From positions 757,403 through 821,402 of the forward strand of contig NZ_JAGIAV010000001.1 of NCBI RefSeq assembly GCF_017744675.1: a DNA stretch of 64,000 nt, written 5' to 3'. The translations under genes were made by a program, and so were the position numbers. Origin of the DNA: Flavobacterium sp. (lineage in GTDB: Bacteria; Bacteroidota; Bacteroidia; Flavobacteriales; Flavobacteriaceae). Below, in pieces: positions 49,244 to 57,261 of the stretch. The notes beneath the pieces were generated by a model that saw nothing but the letters and a program-made list of their open reading frames with translations, was not told the origin of the DNA and did not search any database. How positions within the stretch are numbered: the stretch's first letter is position 1; each line of letters starts with the position of its first letter.

Positions 49244-51821
49244 TCCTGTACTGATTGAAACCCAAAAATAAACCAATTACAGCCAAAAAACTAATGATGT
49301 AATAGATATAATTTGAAGACTTTTCAGGTTGTTCAAGAGTGCCATAGTATACAAAAGCACTCCAATAATAAGGCGATTTCTTTGCATTTGGAATGTTTTC
49401 ATCTTTTAAAAATGCTCTTTTTGCATTTGCTGCTGCCTGTACAAAAGAAGAATCGTGTTTTATTTCTTTATAAAAATAATCCATAAAAACAGAAGTCGTA
49501 TAATCGTTGACGTTCCATAAAGAAAAGAGCAGATTTTGTGCTCCAGCAAACTGAAAACCTCTGGCAATACTCATTGCTCCTTCACCTTTATACAATTTTC
49601 CAATTCCAGTTTCGCAGGCGCTTAATACAACCAAATCGGGGTTGAGCTGTAAACTGTATAATTCAGAAAACAGAATTTCTCCGTCATGAAATTTGATACT
49701 CGCAGGAGTTTCAAGATCTCCCGAAGAAGCATGCGTACTGAGATGAATAATCGATTTTCCTATGGCATTGTTTTTAAAGTTGAGAAAAGTAGCATCTCCA
49801 TTCTCAAAAAATTGGCCATCAAAATTATGTTTTATAGACTCTAACTCATTTTTAGAAAAACGTAGAGCATAATTGGTTTTTTCGAAAATAGGGAAAAGGC
49901 CTAAAACATTCGTTGTTCCATTTGAAAGTGCATTTGCATTCAAATATAATTCTGCAGAGTTATTGTATGCAATGTCAAATTTATCCAACAAATAATGCAT
50001 TTTAGTAAAGTTAGACGTGTTGGAAGTTTCGCTTACTAGCGCTTCAAAAGGCAAAAAAGACAAAATTCCGTCAGGAACAATAATTAAGTTTTTATGCTTT
50101 CCGATTTTTGGAATTTGAAGTTTCTGATAAACTTTATTTCCAAGGATATTATACTTTTTAGGATTGCTGGAAATTGCCGACGGATCTTTGAAAAGTTCAA
50201 TAAATGAAAGCAATTCTGGAAAAGCTTTATGATCTGTATCAATCTTATGCAATGTAATTTTTTTATTTTCAAGAGTGAAATTGTAGATGCAATGATTTCC
50301 AAAAAAATACTCGATCAATACCGCTTTGTCTTTTTCCAGCTTTTCATAAAGCTTAGCCAAATCCAATTTAGAATTTGTGTTTTGATTGGTTTTGTTCTGC
50401 TTTGTTTTTAAAAGCAACATCAATTCATTTTGCTTTTTAACAGCTTCATTGATTTTAGAAATATCGGCGGCTTCCAATTTTTGCTGCTCTTTTAGAATCG
50501 TAGTACTCCAGTTTTGAAGCTGCTGTAAAATCAGTTTTTCTTCTCTTGAAATAGTTTCAATATTTTTAAGATGCTTTTTTAAGACAGCAGATTTTGTTTG
50601 TTCTGAAAGCAGAAAAGCACTTTCGATATAATTTGCGTTTCGCTCTTTTTCATATAAAGAAAGATAAATTTCAATGCATTTTTCGGTTCTGTTTCGGTTT
50701 CTAACCTGAGATATAATTTTAGAATTTTCATAAACCAAAAGCGACTGAATCATTTCTTCAATCTTAAAAGCAAAGCCATAACTTTTCAAAGCATTTTTAG
50801 GCTGATTTTCGGATAAATAAATCAAAGCTTGTAAATCTAAAGCATCTAATAAAACCGTTTCTGCATAAAGCGAATTCTCGTTTGGAAGCCTATTTTTTGA
50901 AACAGAATAATTAGGAAGAAGCGTTTTATATACTATTTCTAGATTTTTCTGCGCGTCAATTATATCACCTTCAGAAAAAGAAATAAAAGCAGCTTCATAA
51001 TAAAATTGTCCTATTTTTCGAGGTTCTCGTTTCGGATTTTTATTGAATTCAGTTTTAGCTTTTTCGAAATATTCAGAAGCCTTTTTAAAATCGTTTTGAT
51101 CTAATTTTAATTGCGCTAGATTTCGATACGCATTGGCTAAGGTTTCAGATTGCGTTTTGTCATTTTTTAGTAAAGAAACGGCTTTCAAGAAAGAATTCTC
51201 GGCTTCTGATTTTTTGGCTGACAAAACATAATTTGTTCCTAAATTATTGAGTAAAACACCTTTTTGAACAGCAGAAAGTTTTTCGGTTTGAATTGTTTTT
51301 TCTATTAAGTCGATTGCTTTATAGATGTTTCCTGTATTTTGATAAACGTTAGAAAGATTGAGAATTGCAGCTGTTTTTTGCAATTGGTTTTTCTCCAGAT
51401 TGGCAATAAAATAATACTGCTTTATAATATTTTCTGCGTTTTCATAATCGCCCAAAATTGTATATAAATTGCCCAAAGGCTTCAGGCAGAATTCAATAAT
51501 ATCGTAATTAGAAAGTTTGTTTTTCTGATAAAGCAACCAAGCTTTTTCGTAGCTTTTTACCGCTTCTAAATTCTGTCCAAACTGATTTTCATAATAAGCT
51601 TTATTGCAGTTTAAAATAACAATGGCCAGTAATTCGTCTTTAGTTTTAGGGTTCGCGGTTTTCCAAAAATCACTTTCTGTATTTTTTAAATTTTGTAACG
51701 CTTCTGCGGAAGGATTAGCAGTAAAACTATCAATAGCATTATAGATTTTTTCAGCCTGATGCTGTCCAAAAACATTTAGACTCAGGAAAAAGATTAAACC
51801 ATATAAGCGATATAAGTTCAT
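49188..51821 (-). CDS. TPR-CHAT caspase-like protease, membrane anchored
   Basis: 877 residues. Signal peptide about 1-19 (LNVFGQ). Tetratricopeptide-type helical repeats run about 70-400 (for example YENAENIIKQYYFIANLEK, AYRNLAQLKLDQNDFKKASEYFEKA in part). A coiled-coil stretch at about 430-480 and a CHAT domain (about 510-820) follow. The CHAT dyad is His697 (LSTHASSG) and Cys736 (LVVLSACETG), with GAQNLLFSLWNV downstream. One membrane helix (about 838-856) and a basic tail close the protein. The topology places the protease in the periplasm. Target unknown. The neighbouring ECF sigma/anti-sigma pair is a candidate. Confidence 0.88.
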   Translation of the reverse strand: MNLYRLYGLIFFLSLNVFGQHQAEKIYNAIDSFTANPSAEALQNLKNTESDFWKTANPKTKDELLAIVILNCNKAYYENQFGQNLEAVKSYEKAWLLYQKNKLSNYDIIEFCLKPLGNLYTILGDYENAENIIKQYYFIANLEKNQLQKTAAILNLSNVYQNTGNIYKAIDLIEKTIQTEKLSAVQKGVLLNNLGTNYVLSAKKSEAENSFLKAVSLLKNDKTQSETLANAYRNLAQLKLDQNDFKKASEYFEKAKTEFNKNPKREPRKIGQFYYEAAFISFSEGDIIDAQKNLEIVYKTLLPNYSVSKNRLPNENSLYAETVLLDALDLQALIYLSENQPKNALKSYGFAFKIEEMIQSLLVYENSKIISQVRNRNRTEKCIEIYLSLYEKERNANYIESAFLLSEQTKSAVLKKHLKNIETISREEKLILQQLQNWSTTILKEQQKLEAADISKINEAVKKQNELMLLLKTKQNKTNQNTNSKLDLAKLYEKLEKDKAVLIEYFFGNHCIYNFTLENKKITLHKIDTDHKAFPELLSFIELFKDPSAISSNPKKYNILGNKVYQKLQIPKIGKHKNLIIVPDGILSFLPFEALVSETSNTSNFTKMHYLLDKFDIAYNNSAELYLNANALSNGTTNVLGLFPIFEKTNYALRFSKNELESIKHNFDGQFFENGDATFLNFKNNAIGKSIIHLSTHASSGDLETPASIKFHDGEILFSELYSLQLNPDLVVLSACETGIGKLYKGEGAMSIARGFQFAGAQNLLFSLWNVNDYTTSVFMDYFYKEIKHDSSFVQAAANAKRAFLKDENIPNAKKSPYYWSAFVYYGTLEQPEKSSNYIYYIISFLAVIGLFLGFNQYRNGKSSRNSQNRELQKNKV

Positions 51822-51839
51822 ATTAAGCTGTTTTTTTTA

Positions 51840-52157
51840 TTCCACAGAGATTCGCAAAGTTTTTCGCAAAGACACACAAAGATTAAAATTAACTTAGTGT
51901 ATCTCTATGTAGCCTTTGTGTATCTCTGCGTAACATTTTATCCAATTATATATTCCACAGAGATTCGCAAAGTTTTTCGCAAAGACACACAAAGAATTAA
52001 AATTAACTTTGTGTATCTCTGTGTAACCTTTGTGCATCTTTGCGTAACATTTTATTCAATTATATATTCCACAGAGATTCATAAAGTTTTTCGCGAAGAC
52101 ACACAGAGATTAAAATTAACTTAGCGTATCTCTGTGTAGCCTTTGTGCATCTCTGCG
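51840..52157. repeat. Three tandem copies of a 113-bp repeat
   Basis: Copies begin at 51840, 51953 and 52067 with TTCCACAGAGATTC and carry CGCAAAGACACACAAAG and TGTATCTCTGTGTAGCCTTTG in order. The two ends of each unit are roughly complementary (CACAGAGATTCGCAAAG against CTTTGTGTATCTCTGCG), so each can form a hairpin. The 345-bp gap before the TPR-CHAT gene is filled by this array and contains no believable gene. Confidence 0.85.
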
Positions 52158-52166
52158 GTATAGCCA

Positions 52167-54119
52167 TTAGAATTTCCAGATTCCATAAACCTGAATATAA
52201 TTAAAATTCTGCTCAAAGTTAATCACATAACGCGCACCCAAACTTGGTCCGATTCTAGCAAAGCCAGCTGTTAAATCAAATAAAAGCCCTGTTTTGAAAC
52301 CCGAAAAACTATTTTTTGCCGTATTCGAATCTGTTGTTGAACTAATTAAAAAGTTTCCTTTATCACCTTCGTAAAGATCAACTTGCACATTTTTATTCTG
52401 TTCTGAAGCAACGTTTATATTGGCTTGAATTCCCGCACCAACTCCGATATAGTTATTAATGTTATAGCGAATTAAAACAGGAACTTCCCAATTGATATTT
52501 TTGTTTTCAATATTGGTGGTTGTCCGCTGCAATTGCCTAGTTCCGTTAGCATTTGTTAAAAACTCTTCTGTAACGGTGGTTTCGCTGTTGTAATGGTTTA
52601 AAGCATTTACCCATTCGACCTGCCAATAAAAGCGGTAGGATTTAAAAGGCGAAATTGTCGCACCAACAAAATAACTCGTCGACTTATCTAAATCCGGATA
52701 AAAATTATAACCCGCTTTTGCACCAATAGAAATTCCGGGAAGGAATCGTGTAGTGGCATAATTGGTAATTATGGGTTCGTTTTTATCAAAGATAATTGCT
52801 GTTCTACTTTTGGTTTTTACTTTATGAAAATCTTCGCCAAATTTCATCGAATATTTTACAAAACCTTTTGTAGAATCTTTTTCCTGCACATTTTTCTGCT
52901 CGCTTCCTGGAAGATAAATGTTTTTAAAGGTGAAAATAATCTGTTTTTGTTTGATAATCGTATCGAGACAGCTTGTCGTTGGTTCTTCGCCTTTTGGACA
53001 AATCGGACATTCAGGATACATGCTTTCTATCTGGAAAGTCTTTTTATCGAACATATCGGGAACATCAGTTTCTAAACGGATTTTTCGTGCTGGACCTTCG
53101 CCATTATTCTGAAATCGGGTTTTAAAATTTACGCGTTTAAAACGAACCAACCTGTAATTCATGAAACGTCCATTAGAGCCCATTTTATTTGGATCGTGAG
53201 AAGTCACAATTTCCATTTCAAGATTTTTTACTTTGTGGTTTTTATAACTTCGATTCGGAACATAAATACCGCGCATCGTAACTGTTGCACTGGTGTCTTT
53301 TATCATTTCTGGAGTTGTTTTGAAGGTATAAAAGACATTTCGGGTTTCGCCAGGATTGGCATCATCAAATTCTAAAATCGACACATTATGATACGTTTTA
53401 TTGGCATCTAAAAGAGAGGCATCCAAATCTTCTTCGGTCGTAGTATTTCGGTATTTCTTGGTTTTGAAGTTCGCTTCGGCGGAAGCCAAAAAAGTATTTG
53501 AATCGTTAAGATCATCAACAGAAGCAACTAGTTTTTCTTTTACCTCTCGTTCGCCAGCATACGTTCTAAAATCGCTTAATTCAAAGTTATTGTGTTTAAA
53601 TTGCTTTTCGTTGTAAAAAAGATACAGCTTACCGCTTGAAACATAATTCTCCAAATTCTGATAACTTACCACAACTACCATTTCCTGTTCTGGAATCGGA
53701 TCACAGTTTTTAATAATGGCAAAACCGTTCTGGTCGGCTATAGAAGCAATATCTTTATAATTGGTATCGGTAAGATCATTTACAGCCACTTTTTTCGGAC
53801 GCGTCGCAGGAGGTTTTCCGTTGTCATAATTATTGGTTACGGCAAGTCTCGTGGTGTATGTGCCTTTGTTTTTATAAACATGTTTAGGTTCGGCTTCTTT
53901 GCTATAATGCCCATCTCCAAGTTCCCATAAATAAGAATAACTTGGTTTTGGCGCACCCGCAATAGGAATCAAAGGCGGAGTTTCGGGTTTAAAAATAACC
54001 TGATTTCCGTTTTGAGTAAAACCAATATTGGCTCTTCGGGTTATGGTGTCTTTTACTTTGGTTTGACCTATTGCAAGAATAGAAAATAAAATAAAGAAAA
54101 TAGACAGTTGTGGTTTCAT
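52167..54119 (-). CDS. PKD-domain protein with outer-membrane barrel-like C-terminus
   Basis: 650 residues. Signal peptide about 1-18 (LAIGQ). PKD domain about 55-115 (YLWELGDGHYS, HVYKNKGTYTTRLAVTN). A DUF11-like segment at about 300-360 (TSHDPNKMGSNGRFM, FKTRFQNNGEGPARKIRLE), then a C-rich loop (CPICPKGEEPTTSC). The last 190 residues look like beta-barrel strands ending YIQVYGIWKF. It is a surface or outer-membrane protein of unknown function. It lies upstream of the TPR-CHAT gene on the same strand but is separated from it by the tandem repeat. Confidence 0.65.
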   Translation of the reverse strand: MKPQLSIFFILFSILAIGQTKVKDTITRRANIGFTQNGNQVIFKPETPPLIPIAGAPKPSYSYLWELGDGHYSKEAEPKHVYKNKGTYTTRLAVTNNYDNGKPPATRPKKVAVNDLTDTNYKDIASIADQNGFAIIKNCDPIPEQEMVVVVSYQNLENYVSSGKLYLFYNEKQFKHNNFELSDFRTYAGEREVKEKLVASVDDLNDSNTFLASAEANFKTKKYRNTTTEEDLDASLLDANKTYHNVSILEFDDANPGETRNVFYTFKTTPEMIKDTSATVTMRGIYVPNRSYKNHKVKNLEMEIVTSHDPNKMGSNGRFMNYRLVRFKRVNFKTRFQNNGEGPARKIRLETDVPDMFDKKTFQIESMYPECPICPKGEEPTTSCLDTIIKQKQIIFTFKNIYLPGSEQKNVQEKDSTKGFVKYSMKFGEDFHKVKTKSRTAIIFDKNEPIITNYATTRFLPGISIGAKAGYNFYPDLDKSTSYFVGATISPFKSYRFYWQVEWVNALNHYNSETTVTEEFLTNANGTRQLQRTTTNIENKNINWEVPVLIRYNINNYIGVGAGIQANINVASEQNKNVQVDLYEGDKGNFLISSTTDSNTAKNSFSGFKTGLLFDLTAGFARIGPSLGARYVINFEQNFNYIQVYGIWKF

Positions 54120-54178
54120 AACTAGACAGTTTTTGGCCTTAAAATCATCAAAATCAATTTTAAAACAAGATTAAATGT

Positions 54179-54212
54179 AAAAAAAAGTGATGAGCAAATC
54201 ACCACTTTTTCT
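54179..54212 (-). terminator. Probable terminator of the lipoprotein gene
   Basis: AAAAAGTG (54182-54189) pairs with CACTTTTT (54203-54210), with a T-run on the minus strand, 23 bp after the lipoprotein stop. Confidence 0.55.
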
Positions 54213-54232
54213 CAAAAAAAGCATTTATTAAG

Positions 54233-55216
54233 TTACTGTATGGCATTAATAGCAGCAACCAGTTGAGCTTCTGTGCCGACTGTTGTTTCGGCCAAATTAA
54301 ATTCGTAAACCGCATTTGCAGAAATTGTCACGCCTTTTATCGCATAACGCCAGTTTCCGTTATCTTCTGTTGCAAAAATGATATGGCACGCTAATCCAAT
54401 CGGAATTTGACCGTAATGTTCGCTAAACAATCCTTCAGCAGTATAAGTGTCCAATTTGGCAAGGGCATTTGTGCCTTCTCCATCATAAGAAAGATAAACG
54501 GCGCTGTTCGTATTATTGTATCCGTCAGGAACATCAACCAAAAGAGTTGTTTTTGGTCTTGGATCACTGTAAAAACGGTCTACATTGGTCCATCCAAAAT
54601 TTCCGAAAGTCACATAATAATTGTTTCCTTCGCCTTGTACACCGCCTTTTCCGCCAGTTCCGTCTGCATTTGCTTTTGCTTCTCTCCAAGCCAATTCGCC
54701 ATTTTCATCTATAACTCCAGTCCATAAAGTCATTAAATTATCAAAACCATTTGTAAGTGCCGTTGGAACAATCATGTTCATTGTGCAAGAAGTTTTTAAT
54801 TCGACTCCTCCCTGAGTTGCTTTGATGAAGAATTCTCCTCCAGAAATTAAAAGATTTTTCTTTCCGTCTGCTGTAATTCCCATTGTCGGTTTATTGGTTA
54901 CCAGCATATTTCCTTTGTCAAAAAGCTCAATATATTCAATATCAATTTGTCCTGTTACAGGATTTCCGTTTTTGGTCAAACAATCTCCATTAATGTAAAG
55001 CTTTACACCCTTTGCAGAGGTTAAGGTTACAACGCCATTTCCTGCGGTCATGGTAAAATTTTGGGTATTTCTTTTTACTCCTTTTTCGCTTATGCTTTTA
55101 AATGCTGCAGAAGTCGGTGGAGAAAGTTTGATTTCGTCTCCGTCTGTATTATCGCAGCTTGCAAAAACCGTCATTGCTAGTATTAAAAGTCCGATTTTTT
55201 TAAAATTTGTTTTCAT
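54233..55216 (-). CDS. Predicted lipoprotein of unknown function
   Basis: 327 residues. Lipobox AMTVFASC with Cys21, then an acidic spacer (DNTDGDEIKL). The rest is predicted beta-rich (GNGVVTLTSAKGVKLYINGDCL, QIDIEYIELFDKGNMLVTNKPTMGI). The opening region resembles lipoproteins that recognise carboxypeptidase-like sandwich folds, but I cannot name a family. Upstream lie two GGTAACAA sites that may be promoters of the nearby ECF sigma factor. It is likely part of the sigma-linked locus. Confidence 0.65.
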   Translation of the reverse strand: MKTNFKKIGLLILAMTVFASCDNTDGDEIKLSPPTSAAFKSISEKGVKRNTQNFTMTAGNGVVTLTSAKGVKLYINGDCLTKNGNPVTGQIDIEYIELFDKGNMLVTNKPTMGITADGKKNLLISGGEFFIKATQGGVELKTSCTMNMIVPTALTNGFDNLMTLWTGVIDENGELAWREAKANADGTGGKGGVQGEGNNYYVTFGNFGWTNVDRFYSDPRPKTTLLVDVPDGYNNTNSAVYLSYDGEGTNALAKLDTYTAEGLFSEHYGQIPIGLACHIIFATEDNGNWRYAIKGVTISANAVYEFNLAETTVGTEAQLVAAINAIQ

Positions 55217-55306
55217 AATGTTTAGTTTTAAAATCTGACCTGAATGTTTCAGGCAATTTCAGATTTGGTTAATTAATTTTAATCGTAAATCAATTTGGGT
55301 TTGATT

Positions 55307-55381
55307 TTGTTACCCTTGGTTTGAGAAATATTTTTAAAAGTTTTTATAGGAGTATATCAGCAGGCTTTAAAATTTGTTACC
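55307..55381 (-). promoter_or_regulatory. Two GGTAACAA motifs upstream of the lipoprotein
   Basis: Minus-strand GGTAACAA at 55307-55314 and 55374-55381, 67 bp apart. The second is followed after 17 nt by TATACTCC, similar to the third copy at 55748-55755 followed by TATATATCC. They resemble -35/-10 pairs of an ECF sigma promoter. Confidence 0.4.
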
Positions 55382-55383
55382 CC

Positions 55384-55683
55384 TTAAATAGAAATGCATT
55401 TGTCTTCAAACAGATTACCGTCTTCGTCAACAGCAACCAAAATGTCTTTTTTACGGGAAAATTTCACAATAAGATAAATCCAAACAATCAGCCAGAAACC
55501 CAGGGTGGCGATGGTCAAAAAGAAATGAAAACTATGATTGATGGTCTTCTTTTCTTTAGACAAAACCACATAAGGCAGTTTCTCATTTTGTTCTGTAATA
55601 ACAAAACCGTTGCGTGTTTTGGCGGCGATTATTTCGTAAAATCGATCTAGGTTTTTTTCAGTAATAAATTGGTAACTTTCCAT
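55384..55683 (-). CDS. Small membrane protein of unknown function
   Basis: 99 residues. The N-terminal about 45 residues are soluble (MESYQFITEKNLDRFYEII). Then comes a strong membrane stretch (about 52-73, HFFLTIATLGFWLIVWIYLIV) and a short C-terminal tail with DILVAVDEDGNLFEDKC. The gene lies divergent to the sigma factor, with a shared 130-bp gap holding a GGTAACAA site 65 nt upstream. No family recognised. Confidence 0.6.
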   Translation of the reverse strand: MESYQFITEKNLDRFYEIIAAKTRNGFVITEQNEKLPYVVLSKEKKTINHSFHFFLTIATLGFWLIVWIYLIVKFSRKKDILVAVDEDGNLFEDKCISI

Positions 55684-55723
55684 TTCTTTTAATTTTTTAA
55701 AGGTTTTTAAAAGACTTTTGTTT

Positions 55724-55755
55724 GGATATATACAATTGACTGTAATATTGTTACC
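55724..55755 (-). promoter_or_regulatory. GGTAACAA-N15-TATATATCC candidate ECF promoter
   Basis: Minus-strand GGTAACAA (55748-55755) with TATATATCC (55724-55732) lies before the small membrane protein gene and beside the divergent sigma gene. It is similar to the pair upstream of the lipoprotein. Confidence 0.4.
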
Positions 55756-55813
55756 TCTTGTTTTTTAAAATTTTTAAGATTCTTTTTTTAAATTAGCTGT
55801 AAAATGTTTTTTT

Positions 55814-56398
55814 ATGGATCTAAATAAAATTCATCCTGATCAAAAATATATCGACGGACTTGCTGCAAATGATTCGTTAGTGATTGAAATGATATATAAG
55901 AAATTTGCGCCCAAAGTGGTCCAGTTTATCACCAATAACTCTGGAGATAAAGATCAAGCTCAGGATGTGATTCAGGAAATCATGATTTTGCTTTTTAATC
56001 AGGCAAAAGCCGGAAAACTTCTTTTAACCTGTCCGTTTGATGCTTACTTTTTCTTGTTGTGCAAAAGACGCTGGCTGAACGAGCTGAAAAATTCTGCCAA
56101 TAAAGGGGTAACAATTTATGAGAATGTGGTATCTATAAATGAATCTGCTCACGAATTGATTGCACAAGCCGAAGAATTTGATGAAAAACAGAAGCTTTTT
56201 GAAACCATGTTTGAAAAACTGGGAGAAAAATGCCAAGAAGTTTTGAAACTCAGCTTTTCTTTAAAATCGATGGAAGAAGTAGCTCAAAAGCTCAACGTAA
56301 CTTACGGATATGTCCGAAAAAAGAAATCGTTGTGTGTAGGTCAGCTAACGCAGTGGATTCGGGAAGCGAAAAATTTTAACTCTTTAAAAAACAATTAG
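55814..56398 (+). CDS. ECF-type RNA polymerase sigma factor
   Basis: 194 residues. Region 2 lies at about 15-95 (FAPKVVQFITNNSGDKDQAQDVIQEIMILLF, in parts: DKDQAQDVIQEIM). Region 4 is at about 130-180 (LGEKCQEVLKLSFSLKSMEEVAQKLNVTYGYVRKKKSLC, in parts). There is no region 3, as expected for group 4 factors. The following gene starts 2 bp after the stop and encodes a membrane TPR protein whose shape fits an anti-sigma factor. Target promoters are unknown. GGTAACAA sites nearby are candidates. Confidence 0.88.
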   Translation: MDLNKIHPDQKYIDGLAANDSLVIEMIYKKFAPKVVQFITNNSGDKDQAQDVIQEIMILLFNQAKAGKLLLTCPFDAYFFLLCKRRWLNELKNSANKGVTIYENVVSINESAHELIAQAEEFDEKQKLFETMFEKLGEKCQEVLKLSFSLKSMEEVAQKLNVTYGYVRKKKSLCVGQLTQWIREAKNFNSLKNN

Positions 56399-56400
56399 TC

Positions 56401-57126
56401 ATGAACGAAGAACGCTATATATTATTTGACCAATATCTTCAAGGCGAACTGACCGTTGATGAAAAAAACAATTTTGAGAAACAATTATCTGAAGATGCAG
56501 CATTGGCCTCTGAGTTTGAAAGTTTCAAGGAAATGCATTTTCAGCTGGAAAATAAATTTGGAAGACAACAGGAACGAGCAGTTTTTGAAGAAAATCTGAC
56601 TCGAATTTCGGATAAATACTTCAATAAAAACAATCATAAAGTAGTATCTCTTAAACCTTGGTATTTTGCCGTGGCAGCATCTGTAATTATTATGTTCGGG
56701 TTGTTTTTCTTCGATTACAGGCATAATCCTTCTTTTGACGATTATAACCATCCAGAAAGCGCTTATTTTACAGAAAGAGGCGTTTCTGAAGCAATTTTAA
56801 AACAAGCAGAGAATAATTTTAACGGAAAAAGATACGAAACTGCGATTCCGATTTTTGAAATGATTTTAAAACAGAACAATTCAGACGAAATTAAATATTT
56901 CTATGCCGTTTCGTTATTGCAGGTAAGCAAATACGCAAAAGCAGAAACTATTTTTAAAGAATTGGAAGCTGGAAATTCGGTTTACAAAGAAAAAGCAAAA
57001 TGGAATCTGGCCTTGTCTAAGCTAAAACAAGGAAAATATAACGAATGTAAAGCCATTTTACAGACCATTTCGCAGGACTACGAAGACTATGATGACGTAG
57101 AACAGCTTTTGGAAGAATTGGACTAA
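56401..57126 (+). CDS. Membrane-spanning TPR protein, probable anti-sigma factor
   Basis: 241 residues. The N-terminal cytoplasmic part of about 80 residues begins with RYILFDQYLQGELTVDEKNNFE, like the start of many Bacteroidota anti-sigma factors but with no zinc-binding His/Cys motif. One membrane helix (about 86-105) and a C-terminal periplasmic TPR region (about 130-235, NNFNGKRYETAIPIFEMIL, KYAKAETIFKELEAG, KGKYNECKAILQ-like) follow. It is coupled to the sigma gene (2-bp gap). An anti-sigma role is inferred from gene order and topology. Confidence 0.72.
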   Translation: MNEERYILFDQYLQGELTVDEKNNFEKQLSEDAALASEFESFKEMHFQLENKFGRQQERAVFEENLTRISDKYFNKNNHKVVSLKPWYFAVAASVIIMFGLFFFDYRHNPSFDDYNHPESAYFTERGVSEAILKQAENNFNGKRYETAIPIFEMILKQNNSDEIKYFYAVSLLQVSKYAKAETIFKELEAGNSVYKEKAKWNLALSKLKQGKYNECKAILQTISQDYEDYDDVEQLLEELD

Positions 57127-57261
57127 AACTGTAGTTAATAAGAAAAAATTTTCTCGCTTTACGGGAAACCTCAATCGAATTTGGAATTTTAGTTCTAAAT
57201 TCGATTTTCTTTTTAAAGATCAGCCCAAAAAACAAACTAACCGAACCCGAATGAACCCAAA

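Noticed and set aside
49188..51821. Csx29 of a type III-E CRISPR system
   Set aside because: The TPR-CHAT order is shared, but the protein has a signal peptide and membrane anchor, and no gRAMP, Csx30 or array is present.
51897..52124. Plus-strand open frame of 75 codons rich in YLCVTF and STEIRKVF repeats
   Set aside because: It is the translation of the 113-bp tandem hairpin repeats, not a gene.
51840..52157. Possible CRISPR array
   Set aside because: Only three long, imperfect 113-bp units without short repeat/spacer structure, and no cas genes nearby.
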